Source of the DNA: Notolepis coatsorum
Lineage: Eukaryota; Chordata; Actinopteri; Aulopiformes; Paralepididae
Direction: 5' to 3'
Assembly (NCBI GenBank): GCA_963971535.1
Contig: OZ020598.1
Coordinates: forward strand, 94,131,360 to 94,195,359
DNA length: 64,000 nt
Part shown: positions 1 through 9,240 of the stretch, piece after piece
Numbering within the stretch: the stretch's first letter is position 1
Layout of the letters: each line of letters opens with the position of its first letter
Program-made: the position numbers and the translations under genes
The notes under the pieces: model-generated
What the model was told of the DNA's origin: nothing
Seen by the model: the letters and a program-made list of their open reading frames with translations, nothing else
The model's database searches: none

Positions 1-60
1 GATGGGAGAAAATCGGAGGAAAATAAATGGAGGGGGAAAAAGATAAAAAAAAAACAATTA
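1..60 (+). repeat. 3' tail of a tRNA-derived SINE, cut by the window edge
   Basis: The GGGAGAAAAT-rich start followed by A-runs resembles the 3' tail of the SINE copy at 5126-5599. Only the tail lies inside the window. Confidence 0.5.
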
Positions 61-409
61 AAAAAAAAACACATTTACAGACCTTTTCTTTTTTTGTTCA
101 TTTGCATGTTCTTGGTATCTGATTCTAGGGACATCTATGGATCTCAGGGAATGTATTCCCAGTGTCAGAAATACTGTGTCTGTTACTAGGCTTGAGTACA
201 TTGTAATGAACCAAATGAGAATAGCAATTAAATTAGTTTTATCTTTGACTGTGAATAACACCATGCTCAAATTGACCAGACCTGAAAAATCTAAGCAAAT
301 TAATAGATGGAAGATGATTAAACAGAAGGTTTTGTAGATACAGTACTGAATTCTGCCATCCGAACACATGCAATTTGAAATATGATTATAGAATATAGAA
401 TATCAGGCA
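61..409. other. Upstream POLR1A intron, no recognised feature
   Basis: AT-rich non-coding sequence. The short open frames on both strands show no family resemblance. It must lie in an intron of POLR1A, because that gene's exons begin at 3974 in mid-protein. Confidence 0.5.
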
Positions 410-506
410 TAAAATGGTTATGCGATTAAAATGCGATTAATTAGATTAATTAATTACAAATCCTGTAATTAATTAGATACATTTCTTTAATCGCCTGACA
501 GCACTA
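410..506. mobile_element. Truncated hAT-like MITE end
   Basis: A GCGATTAAAATGCGATTAA-type stretch ends in TTTAATCGCCTGACAGCACTA. I recall this as a common fish hAT-like terminus. No matching left terminus or target duplication is visible, so this is a truncated end. Confidence 0.4.
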
Positions 507-595
507 AATATTATACTGGAGGGGTGAGTGACCTCACATCCTGTAGTTCATAATATTATACTTGAGGGGTGGGTGACCTCACTTCTGTAGTTCAG
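507..595. repeat. Two-copy 44-bp direct repeat
   Basis: Two adjacent copies share AATATTATAC, then GAGGGGTG, then GTGACCTCAC and TGTAGTTCA. They differ at a few bases. No function is apparent. Confidence 0.6.
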
Positions 596-1121
596 CTGTC
601 ACAATAACCCTCCCTGTTGAAACATTCTGAATGGCAGCCACAATCGTCGTAAACCTTCTCTTTTCTACCTAAATGTGAACTCTGTCCACGGGAAGCAACG
701 GTTGTGACTGGAGGATGAGGAAAAGAGCACATGGTTTGAGAGGGGCTCACTCCCCCTCACACACTCTGGGCGGAATCCACAAAGGGTTTGCACAGCTTTT
801 TCTGACGCATATCGCTCTCAAAGGACGTGCAGCGGGTGAAATGAAGGTGGCCCATGCGTTCCTTCAGCATTGCGTCCGGTGCAATTGGCATGTCCCCTTT
901 CTATGTAAATGAGCCTCTTCACAGGTGATCATGGCAGCAGTAACAGCGTGACCGCGAAATAATATTTCGAAGGAGAATATCACTCTGGATGAAATCAAGG
1001 ATGATATTGAGCAGCCAATGTTGTGGCGTTATGCTCCAGAATAAACTATTTATTTATTCAGAGTTGGTTTCCCACTTCAGTTTGAAAGTTGCGTCTGTTT
1101 GTTATTTCTTTCTTTTCTATA

Positions 1122-1550
1122 TACCGTAATTCCTCTAATAGTGACCCGGGCTTGTATTTGCTTAAACTGTAGCGGGTACCAGGCTTTTATTAGGAGGAGG
1201 CATGTATAAGAGAGAGGCCTATATTTCTAATTTTCAAACAGATCATAATGAATAAATCAACATTTTGTGTCAGTTTGAACCCAGTAAAATGTACTGGGTT
1301 CATTTATTGAAACCAAGTACTGTATGAAATAGTCAACAGTGCAATTACAGGTGGTCACTGGTCATTTCAACATTTTCAGAGTGAAATCAAGTAACTTTAC
1401 CTTAGCAGCTCAGTATGCAGCTCAGTATATTAGTAACCCGGCTTGTATTAGGAGGTCGGCTTATAATTGCTTAGCTCAAGAGCGCACCCGGCCATTAATA
1501 GAGACCCGGTTTGTAATTGAATACCGGTCACTATTAGAGGAATTACGGTA
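1122..1550. mobile_element. MITE with about 27-bp terminal inverted repeats
   Basis: The left end reads TACCGTAATTCCTCTAATAG and the right end is its reverse complement, continuing through TGACC. If the outer TA is the target duplication, this is a Tc1/mariner-like MITE. Degenerate sub-repeats based on ACCCGGCTTGTA recur internally. It sits inside the Harbinger element, so it is younger than that insertion. Confidence 0.7.
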
Positions 1551-1635
1551 AGCGACAATTAAATGGGATATAAACAAAATTAAATATAGCACAATAGAAT
1601 ATACGGTAGTACAATAGAATAGAGTACAATTATAA

Positions 1636-2201
1636 GTGACGAAGCTGTCTTTTTTTCAACACTGTCGGCCTCCCCAATGTCGTGGGCGCGATTGCCTGCA
1701 CTCGCATTGCAATTGGACCACCCTGAGCACGTTTTTCGAAATAGAAAACATACCTATTATATCAATATCCAGGTGGTGTGTAACGCCAGGAATTACTAAT
1801 GTGTTTGCCAAGTTCCCTGGGTCAGTGCACGACAGCTACATCTTTCGGAACAGCAGTCTATACCGAACGATGCAAGCCATGGATGGCAATACCTGGTTAA
1901 AAGTATTCTTCAGAAAACGTCTGTGCTGTAATATTCATTGCAAATATAGGAAGAATTATGCGCTTTTGTATCTCATAGGGGACGGCGGACACCAACTACA
2001 TGGGCTGGCTGATGACTCCTGTGCGTAACCCAACGAACGTGGGAGAGGCAGCAATGCAGCATACAACCGGGCTCACATCAGAACGCGCGGTGTGATCGAG
2101 CGCACATTTGGCTTATTAAAGATGCGCGTTAGATGCCTCAATCGCACTGGTGGGGCAATGCTTTACAGTCCCCAACAAGTGTGCCAGATAATTGTGGTTT
2201 A
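1636..2201 (+). pseudogene. Harbinger (HARBI1-type) transposase fragment
   Basis: The translation contains FPGSVHDSYIFRNSSLY and LIGDGG, typical of the DDE nuclease of PIF/Harbinger transposases. After about 2000 the homology moves to another frame (WLMTPVRNPTN) and then to RGVIERTFGLLKMRVRCLNR and LYSPQQVCQII up to a stop near 2201. The frame change and the missing N-terminal part mean it cannot encode an active nuclease. Identification rests on remembered family motifs. It lies in the correct place, inside the inverted repeats at 768 and 3838. Confidence 0.75.
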
Positions 2202-2204
2202 AGT

Positions 2205-2450
2205 TTAAATGTAAGTTTATCTGGATCCCCATTAGCCACAGCAGTGCTGGTTCTTCCTGGGGTCCATGACACGTAAAATACAGTTACAGACTCTATACAC
2301 TCGCAACATTCACATGGTATACAGACAATTAAAACAACAATAAATACTCTAATTCTAATAATACCATATCAGACCCATACCTTTTCATCCACGTATATCC
2401 CTATCTCTTTATCAGACACATACATTTCCATTTACGTACACACCATCTAT
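2205..2450 (-). mobile_element. 3' end of a fish LINE (GGATCCCCATTAG family)
   Basis: GGATCCCCATTAG followed by CTTCCTGGGGTCC is also found at 43935-44060, where the same family is attached to LINE reverse-transcriptase C-terminal sequence in this orientation. This copy is a 5'-truncated tail. Confidence 0.55.
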
Positions 2451-2685
2451 TAGGGAATGTCAATTTATTCTTTATTTCATTCTTTATTAAGCACAATATA
2501 ATATAATATAATTATGAAATCGAATATAGGCCATGGCTTTACAATTTAATAAAGCTATTTTCAAGTCTTACTGGACAAAATAAATACAAAGAAAATATGA
2601 ATTAATGTTCAATCTAAATAATACCTCTTCTGTATTAGAAAATCCAGCTTTCAAGAATATATCTTTGTATCTTTTCAATGTAATG

Positions 2686-3165
2686 TTTTTTTTTTGTCCA
2701 CTTTTTCTCCCCATTTTCAATTTTTCTCCCATCCCAATTTCGTATTATCCAATTCTTCCCTCCCCTGTCTTGAACGTTGCTAGACTATGCCTCCCACAGG
2801 TCGGCTGTAGTGAGGACAGAAGCCTTGCATCACGTGTCCCCTCCGGTACACGAGGAGGCAGCCTGTCGCATCTTTTCACCGCAGCAGCTCGAACTCTCAG
2901 TGGCGAGGAGTAACGCGTGGGAGGCTCACGCTGCCCCCGCTACTTCCTGCTTCCGCCGCACCGGTGTCACCAAACCGACCTGTAGGAGTCGCTGTCCACA
3001 ACGTCCAATCCCCACCCACCGGCTTTCCCACCCTCTAACACTGCCCAATTGTGTTAGTATGAACGACCGGCCAGCCGGTAGCAACGCCGAGAGCTGGGCT
3101 CGAACCCAGTGTCTCCTGCGTTAGTGGTGAGCGCCTTGCCCACTGCGCCAATCAGCCGCCCCAAA
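2686..3165 (-). mobile_element. tRNA-derived SINE with perfect target duplication
   Basis: The reverse complement begins with a tRNA-like head containing A-box-like TGGCGCAGTGGGCAAGGCGC and B-box-like GGGTTCGAGCCC. It ends in a GGGAGAAAA-type tail. The insertion is flanked by an exact 15-bp duplication, CTTTTCAATGTAATG, at 2671-2685 and 3166-3180. Related copies lie at 5126, 45063 and 48678. Confidence 0.85.
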
Positions 3166-3841
3166 CTTTTCAATGTAATGTAAATTATAAAACAGTAACC
3201 TCACAAAGATAATGCATAACTTGCAATTGGTGTACAAAACTAATTTATTACACACGTAAAGCATCTTATATCATAAATCAAACCAAAACATAATTTTGAG
3301 GCATCAAAATAGTTTTTAATTATTTTCTTTATCTCTCTGTATAGTTGCATACTTCAATCAATTCAGTCAACTTTGCCATCAAACTCGCGCCTCGCACAGC
3401 TTTAATGTTTAATGTTTTTCTCTGCAGTTAATCTGTAATGTACATTTTCGCTTTGGCATATTGTGAGCAGAATCAATGCCGGTCCGATCTGTCCGCTTCC
3501 TCCTCCGTTTGTGTGTGAGCGTAGTAGGGTCGCTCACAAAGCTGTCTTCTCTGGGAAAACGTCACACGCAACAGAGTACCGTGGTATTCGGTGCAACGTG
3601 CCAGTAAATGTAAGAATATATGCATAATGGTCCCGCGGAAAACAATGAAGTCCGGACTGATATCTGCCAACAGCGCTGCTGTCAGGAATCCCCGCGAGCA
3701 AATCAGGAAAAATTATGGGCGTGTCAACGCTGGTATCATCCGCGCAATGTGCTTTTAGTGGATAGCTCGTAAACAACACGGAGCACAATCCGCGGGTGCG
3801 ATTAGCTTCGCGTAATCCATTCTTTGTGGATTCCGCCCTCT

Positions 3842-3905
3842 GTGTCCGTCTGTCATTTTCACCCACTCACCCACTCACTCACCCACTCACCCACTCACTC
3901 ACTGG
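3842..3905. repeat. CACT/CACC short tandem repeat before a POLR1A exon
   Basis: Degenerate runs of CACTCACC lie about 70 bp upstream of the acceptor of the POLR1A exon at 3974. Confidence 0.6.
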
Positions 3906-3973
3906 TCCCTGTTGCGCTGGCTGGTACATAGAGCAAGTCTGTGTCCTTATTGGTCCGTCCGTCTGTCCGTCAG

Positions 3974-4093
3974 GCGGCAGGAGGAGAGGGGGACGGAGAG
4001 GAGGAGAAGGAGAGGGAGATCGTAGACGACCAGGGGAACGAGGGGGACGCTGACGCCTCCGATGCTAAACGGAGAGGTAAACAGGAGGAGGAG
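3974..4093 (+). CDS. polr1a: POLR1A exon: start of the acidic jaw insertion
   Basis: This is the first readable exon of the RNA polymerase I largest subunit (RPA190/A190), which carries out rRNA transcription in the nucleolus. It encodes 40 residues of charged, low-complexity sequence (GEGDGEEEKEREIVDDQGNE, then DADASDAKRRGKQEEE). It starts after the acceptor TCCGTCAG and ends at GAG|GTATGT, both in phase 0. It joins in frame to VDYES in the next exon, as in the vertebrate protein, where an acidic tract precedes VDYESEEEE. The segment corresponds to the acidic insertion in the jaw domain, whose yeast counterpart is the DNA-mimicking expander loop. Alone it would be unrecognisable; the call depends on the following exons. 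The upstream exons lie outside the window. Confidence 0.8.
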
Positions 4094-4120
4094 GTATGTA
4101 TGTACACACACACACACATG

Positions 4121-4163
<43 letters not shown>

Positions 4164-4204
4164 ACACACGCATACACACACACACGCTCACACACACACA
4201 CGCT

Positions 4205-4236
<32 letters not shown>

Positions 4237-4409
4237 CACACACTCACACACACACACACGCTCACACACACACACACACACGCATACACACACGCACACA
4301 CACACACATACACACACACGCATACACACACACACGCTCACACACACACTCACACACACACACACGCTCACACACACACACACACACGCATACACACACG
4401 CACACACAC

Positions 4410-4486
<77 letters not shown>
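4094..4486. repeat. Long (CA)n microsatellite starting at a POLR1A splice donor
   Basis: After the donor GTATGTATGT comes almost 390 bp of (AC)n with interspersed GC, AT and CT variants. It gives long meaningless Thr-His and Cys-Val open frames on both strands. Confidence 0.95.
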
Positions 4487-4487
<1 letters not shown>

Positions 4488-4653
4488 TAAGGTAGAGCTA
4501 ACTGTGGGCTTACCTCAATAGCGCGTTCATGAATCAAGCAGCATGTGAACTATAGTAATATAGTGTATAAGAAAACATTCAAACATAAGAATGTTATAAA
4601 AGTATATTTTGATACTGCCCCCCCTATCTCTTTCCCTCTCTCCTACCCTGCAG

Positions 4654-4929
4654 GTTGACTATGAGAGCGAGGAGGAGGATGAGAGAGAGGAGCAGCAGGG
4701 AGAGGAGGAGGGGGAGGAGGAGGAAGGGGCGGGGGAGAGAGCAGAGGAGGGCGGCGCGGAGCCGGACCCTGCAAAAGGAGGAGCGGGGGAGAAGAAGAAG
4801 AGGAAGAAGAAGAAGAAGACGACGACGAGTGACGGAGATATGGAAGTGATGAGAGTCCACGCTGTTCTCGACTCCCACCCTGCCATAGAGAAATACTCCT
4901 ACGACGTGCAGCACAAGCTCTGGTGTGAG
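4654..4929 (+). CDS. polr1a: POLR1A exon: acidic and lysine-rich tract plus jaw
   Basis: Ninety-two codons in phase 0, with acceptor CCCTGCAG and donor GAG|GTACGC. The product begins VDYESEEEDEREEQQ, runs through a Glu/Gly-rich stretch, then a lysine block (GEKKKRKKKKKTTT). It returns to structured sequence with MEVMRVHAVLDSHPAIEKYS and DVQHKLWCE. The last part matches the vertebrate RPA1 segment ahead of the conserved jaw/cleft region (human has LWCQ here). The lysine run immediately after the acidic run makes this insertion strongly bipolar in charge. Splice sites were chosen by in-frame joining to the neighbouring exons. Confidence 0.9.
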
Positions 4930-5125
4930 GTACGCTCTCCATGGCTCCTGCTATCATCACCATTCTTTTGATTGATATTGAAATCACCGTTATTAAACAC
5001 GATTACTGATTTGAGAACATCATAGGATGACAACTGGGTTAGTTGTACCTTTCTTCAGGACCAAAAGGCTGCCTTTCTGGCAGCTTCTATAAGTTACCAA
5101 AGACGTTTCAAAATAACTGAAGAAA

Positions 5126-5599
5126 GGGCGGCTAGGTGGTGTAGTGGGCAAGGCCCTCGCCACCAATGCGGGAGACACTGGGTTCGAGCCCAGCTCTCCA
5201 CATTGCTATCAGCTTGGCTGGTCGTTCATACTAATACAATTGGCAGTAGTAGGGGGTGGGAAGCTGATGGGTGGGGATCGGACGTTGTGGACAGCGACTT
5301 CTACAGGTCGGTTGGTGCGCCTGCGCAGCAGAATCAGGAAGCGACGGGGGCGGCGTGTCCCTCCCACGCAGACCCTCGCCGCTGAGAGATCGCGCTGTGC
5401 AGATGAAAAGATGCGACGGCTGCTTCCTCGAGTACCGGAGGGGACAAGTGATGTGATGTAAGGCTTCGTCCACATTGCAGCCGGCTTGTGGGAGGCATGG
5501 TCTAACAGCGTTCGAGACAGGGGAGGGTAGAATTGGACGATACGAAAATTGGGATGGGAGAAAAATAGAAAATGGGAGAAAAAGTAGACCAAAAAAATT
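5126..5599 (+). mobile_element. tRNA-derived SINE in a POLR1A intron
   Basis: The head GGGCGGCTAGGTGGTGTAGT contains an A-box-like core and is followed by B-box-like GGGTTCGAGCCC near 5180. The tail is GGGAGAAAAA-rich. Flanking duplications ATAACTGAAGAAA (5113-5125) and ATAACTGGAGAAA (5600-5612) differ by one base. It is the only complete SINE here in the same orientation as POLR1A. Confidence 0.85.
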
Positions 5600-6020
5600 A
5601 TAACTGGAGAAACGTGGCGTGGCTCCCTTCTCCCTCTCAACACAAGGGTGGGGGGTGGGGCTGTGAAGGAAGGGGGCGCTGCATTTACAACACAAGAAAG
5701 AAAAAATTGCAACACGGCATCCAGCACAATAATCATCTTGATTATCTTATTTTCATGATCGTGGGAAGATTATCTAGTTTTCATGATCGTGGGAAGATTA
5801 CCGGTATTTAGTTTTCCATAATATTGGCGTGTTCTTTTAAGTGCTTTTTTGTGGCCCCATCGACTTGGTATTAGTTTGGTGGAGCGTGGCATGGATTGCG
5901 CTGAGAAAAGACTCTACCCTCAGTCTTGAAAATGTGGTTATGGAAGTTATGGAAAAGTCCTGGAAAGCTTTTTGAATTGGATGGGAAGTAAGTGTGAACC
6001 GTGTCTCCGTCATCATCAAG

Positions 6021-6221
6021 GTATGCCTGGTCCTGGCGGACAACAAGGTGCACTTTGACCTCAGCTCTGTGATGTCAACGCTGGCCCAGAACGCCGTCGT
6101 CATGGAGACGAAGGGCATCACACGCTGTCTGCTGAACGAGACCACCGCCAAGACGGGAGAGAAGGAGACCGTTTTGAACACGGAGGGAATCAACATGCAC
6201 GAGCTGTTCAAGCACGCTGAC
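6021..6221 (+). CDS. polr1a: POLR1A exon: cleft region
   Basis: Sixty-seven codons in phase 0, from CATCAAG|GTATGC to GAC|GTGAGT. It encodes [16 protein letters not shown], then [13 protein letters not shown] and [17 protein letters not shown]. This is the highly conserved cleft region of RPA1; human has [14 protein letters not shown] and [14 protein letters not shown]. The start was placed so that the 16 residues before FDLSS align without a gap to the human protein. The acceptor has a weak pyrimidine tract. The donor is followed at once by CA-rich sequence. Confidence 0.93.
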
Positions 6222-6249
6222 GTGAGTTCACACTCATGCACACACCCAC

Positions 6250-6440
6250 ACTTCTATTTTATTTAACCTTTATTTAACCAGATAAAAAGCATTGAGACAA
6301 AATCTAATTTACAACGCTGACCTGGTCAAGGAAGCAGAAACGTTTACACAATGGTAAACACAACACAAAAACATATAAAACACAGAGAACAACAAAACAA
6401 AAAGCAATCACTGCATTGTGCACATTTGGAACAATAAAAA
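6250..6440. repeat. Dispersed fish repeat in a POLR1A intron
   Basis: TTTTATTTAACCTTTATTTA followed by CCAGATAAAAAGCATTGAGAC and CTGACCTGGTCAAG is a common fish dispersed motif. I recognise it from memory and cannot assign a family. Confidence 0.45.
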
Positions 6441-6509
6441 AACCAAGGTATGTTACTTATTACTACATGAGCAGCTGGTGGTAAGGACCTCTGATAACTT
6501 CAGTTTAAA

Positions 6510-6512
<3 letters not shown>

Positions 6513-6561
<49 letters not shown>
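6513..6561. repeat. (CA)n microsatellite
   Basis: Uninterrupted CA dinucleotides within the intron between the POLR1A exons at 6021 and 6741. Confidence 0.95.
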
Positions 6562-6564
<3 letters not shown>

Positions 6565-6740
6565 TAAAATGAAATGACAATTGTTGACATGCTCACTACG
6601 CAAAACCATTACTCGCACACTGTGCTCCTAAATTATCTTTCTGGTTCGGTAGGGGCAAATGTAAGTGAAATGCTCGCACTGCCGAGCTCTGTATGCAATC
6701 ATAATATTTACTACAATAATAGGTGGTATTCTGTTTTTAG

Positions 6741-6858
6741 GTGCTGGACATTAACCGCCTGTACTCCAATGAGGTCCACGCTATGGCCAAGACCTACGGC
6801 ATCGAGGTCGCTCTGAGGGTCATTGAGAAGGAGATCAAAGATGTCTTTGCTGTCTATG
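6741..6858 (+). CDS. polr1a: POLR1A exon: conserved C-terminal core
   Basis: The 118-nt exon starts after TGTTTTTAG and ends at TATG|GTACAC in phase 1. It encodes [20 protein letters not shown], then [19 protein letters not shown]; human has [20 protein letters not shown] at the same place. The final Gly codon is split across the intron. The donor is itself formed by the first bases of a CA microsatellite (G|GTACACACAC). Confidence 0.95.
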
Positions 6859-6915
<57 letters not shown>

Positions 6916-7282
6916 TCTACATCTCTACACACACAAACACATCTCTACACACACAAACACATCTCTACACACACAAACACACATCTCTACACACACACAC
7001 ACACACACCACATCTCTACACACAAACACATCTCTACACACACACACACACACACACGTCTCTACATCGCTACACACACAAACACATCTCTACACACACA
7101 AACACACATCTCTACACACACACACACACACACCACATCTCTACACACAAACACATCTCTACACACACACACCACATCTCTACACACAAACACATCTCTA
7201 CACACACAAACACACATCTCTAGACACACAAACACATCTCTACACACACACACACACACCACATCTCTACACACAAACACAT

Positions 7283-7337
<55 letters not shown>

Positions 7338-7445
7338 ACATCTCTACATCTCTACACACAAACACATCTCTACACACAAACACACATCTCTACATCTCTA
7401 CACATACACACACACACACACATATCTTCATCTATACACACAAAA
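6859..7445. repeat. Composite (CA)n / CATCTCTACACACAAA array
   Basis: CA runs alternate with degenerate copies of ACATCTCTACACACAAACAC, an about 18-20-bp secondary repeat. It begins exactly at the POLR1A splice donor and fills most of the intron. Open frames through it are Thr/His-rich artefacts. Confidence 0.95.
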
Positions 7446-7477
7446 AATCGGATTAACACCTCTCTCTGTCGCCCAAC

Positions 7478-7885
<408 letters not shown>

Positions 7886-8294
7886 CAACCATGTGTGACA
7901 CATTAAGTACAGTTATCCAGACTGCGTCCATGTCGTTGCATTGTACAAACAATTTTTTACGATGGTGCAATTAAAATGTGTAACTAGGCGTGCCAGATAT
8001 ACCCGCATTTTCTTTAGTTTTTATCATCATTGTATATCACGTTCATTTCTCAATTGTTCATCACTGATATTTAACCCCATTTCCCAGTAAGTTAATATGA
8101 CATGATTGGTATCAATGGATTCCTTGCAATCTGTAGTTTTATATGATGTCTCTGGCTTGGCGCTAGCTTAGATTGAGCCCGCAATTAGGTTGACATCGCC
8201 ATTTGTCCAAAACTGTGAGACATGAGAAAGACGGGGTTAATGAGGCAGCCGGCTTGTAACCTTGCACTGCTGTTTCAGGCTCTGTCCACGCGTG

Positions 8295-9240
8295 CAGTCG
8301 GTCCGTTCATATTTGGACATTGACACAATTGTCACAAATTTGGCTCTGAAACCGCCGCAATGGACTTGAAACATTCAAGATGTGCTTTGAGTGCAGACTT
8401 TCAGCTTGAATTTGAGTGTATTTACATCCAAATCAGGTGAACAGTGTAGGAATTTCAACAATTTCTACATGTGCCCCCGACTTTTAAGGGACCAAAAGTA
8501 ATTGGACAAACTAACAATCTTAAATCAAATTGTCACTTTCAATTAGGGATGTTCGATATTGGCTTTTTTACCGATACCGATATACCGATATTGTCCAACT
8601 CTTAATTTCCGATACCGATATCAACCGATACCGGTATATGCAGGGTTTCCCCCCCCAAAAATGGAATAATTTCAGGTAATTAACATTACATATCTCTTGT
8701 CGTGGAATTAACACATTATGCATACTTTTGACAATAAATAAAATCAGAATTTGTTCTTACTTGCTTGCCTGGGTAAATAAATGTTAAATAAATGTTTAAA
8801 AAAATAAAGATTTTTTTTTATTATTATTTTTTTGAAAACCGATAGGCTACTGATAATTTCCAATATCACATTTGAATGCCAATATCGGCCGATAATATCG
8901 GACATCCCTACTTTCAATACTTGGTTGCAAATCCTTTGTCTGGAACCCATAGACATCACCAGACGCTGGGTTTGTTCCCTGGTGATGCTCTACCAGGTCT
9001 TCAGCAAGTGAAACGCTGCTCAATTGGATTCAGCTCAGGTGATTGACTTGGCCATTGCATTACATTCTCCATCTGCACTGAAGCGGCGTCCAATGGGTTC
9101 TGAAGCATTTGGCTGAATATGAGCAGATAATAATTGCTCGAAACACCCGTTCCATTGCAGCCATACATGGCCACGCCATAACACTACCACCACCGCCATG
9201 CGTCACTGATGAGGTGGTATGCTTTGGATCATATTGCAGT
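8295..9240 (-). mobile_element. Tc1-like transposon remnant (one half)
   Basis: The left terminal region CAGTCGGTCCGTTCATATTT, the subterminal GGGACCAAAAGTAATTGGAC and the reverse-strand transposase traces (GGGGSVMAWPCMAAM-like, around 9180-9220) fit a fish Tc1 element. The opposite end is missing. Homology stops where the 30-bp minisatellite begins. It is split by the hAT MITE at 8544-8910. The reading frame is decayed. Confidence 0.75.
8544..8910. mobile_element. hAT MITE, copy 1, with perfect 8-bp duplication
   Basis: The termini are TAGGGATGTTCGATATTGGC and the near-complement ending GGACATCCCTA. The 8-bp target duplication CTTTCAAT is exact at 8536-8543 and 8911-8918. The interior is rich in CCGATA / TATCGG words. 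Same family as 35927-36289 and 59521-59908. Confidence 0.92.

Larger units (their letters stand above)
768..3838. mobile_element. PIF/Harbinger-type DNA transposon, nested and decayed
   Basis: A 17-bp terminal inverted repeat, GGGCGGAATCCACAAAG, is exact at 768-784 and in reverse complement at 3822-3838. Both ends are flanked by TCT, consistent with the 3-bp target duplication of this superfamily, although TWA is the more usual target. Inside lie a Harbinger nuclease remnant (1636-2201), a MITE (1122-1550), a LINE tail and a SINE. The right end is only 135 bp from the POLR1A exon at 3974. The remaining internal sequence (785-1121 and 3181-3821) shows no other gene. Confidence 0.65.

Noticed and set aside
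3941-4521. Thr-His and Cys-Val proteins
   Set aside because: Translations of (CA)n/(GT)n. Only 3974-4093 is a real exon.
5126-5210. Functional tRNA gene
   Set aside because: A- and B-box-like sequences belong to the SINE head; there is no cloverleaf with a proper acceptor stem, and the SINE body follows.
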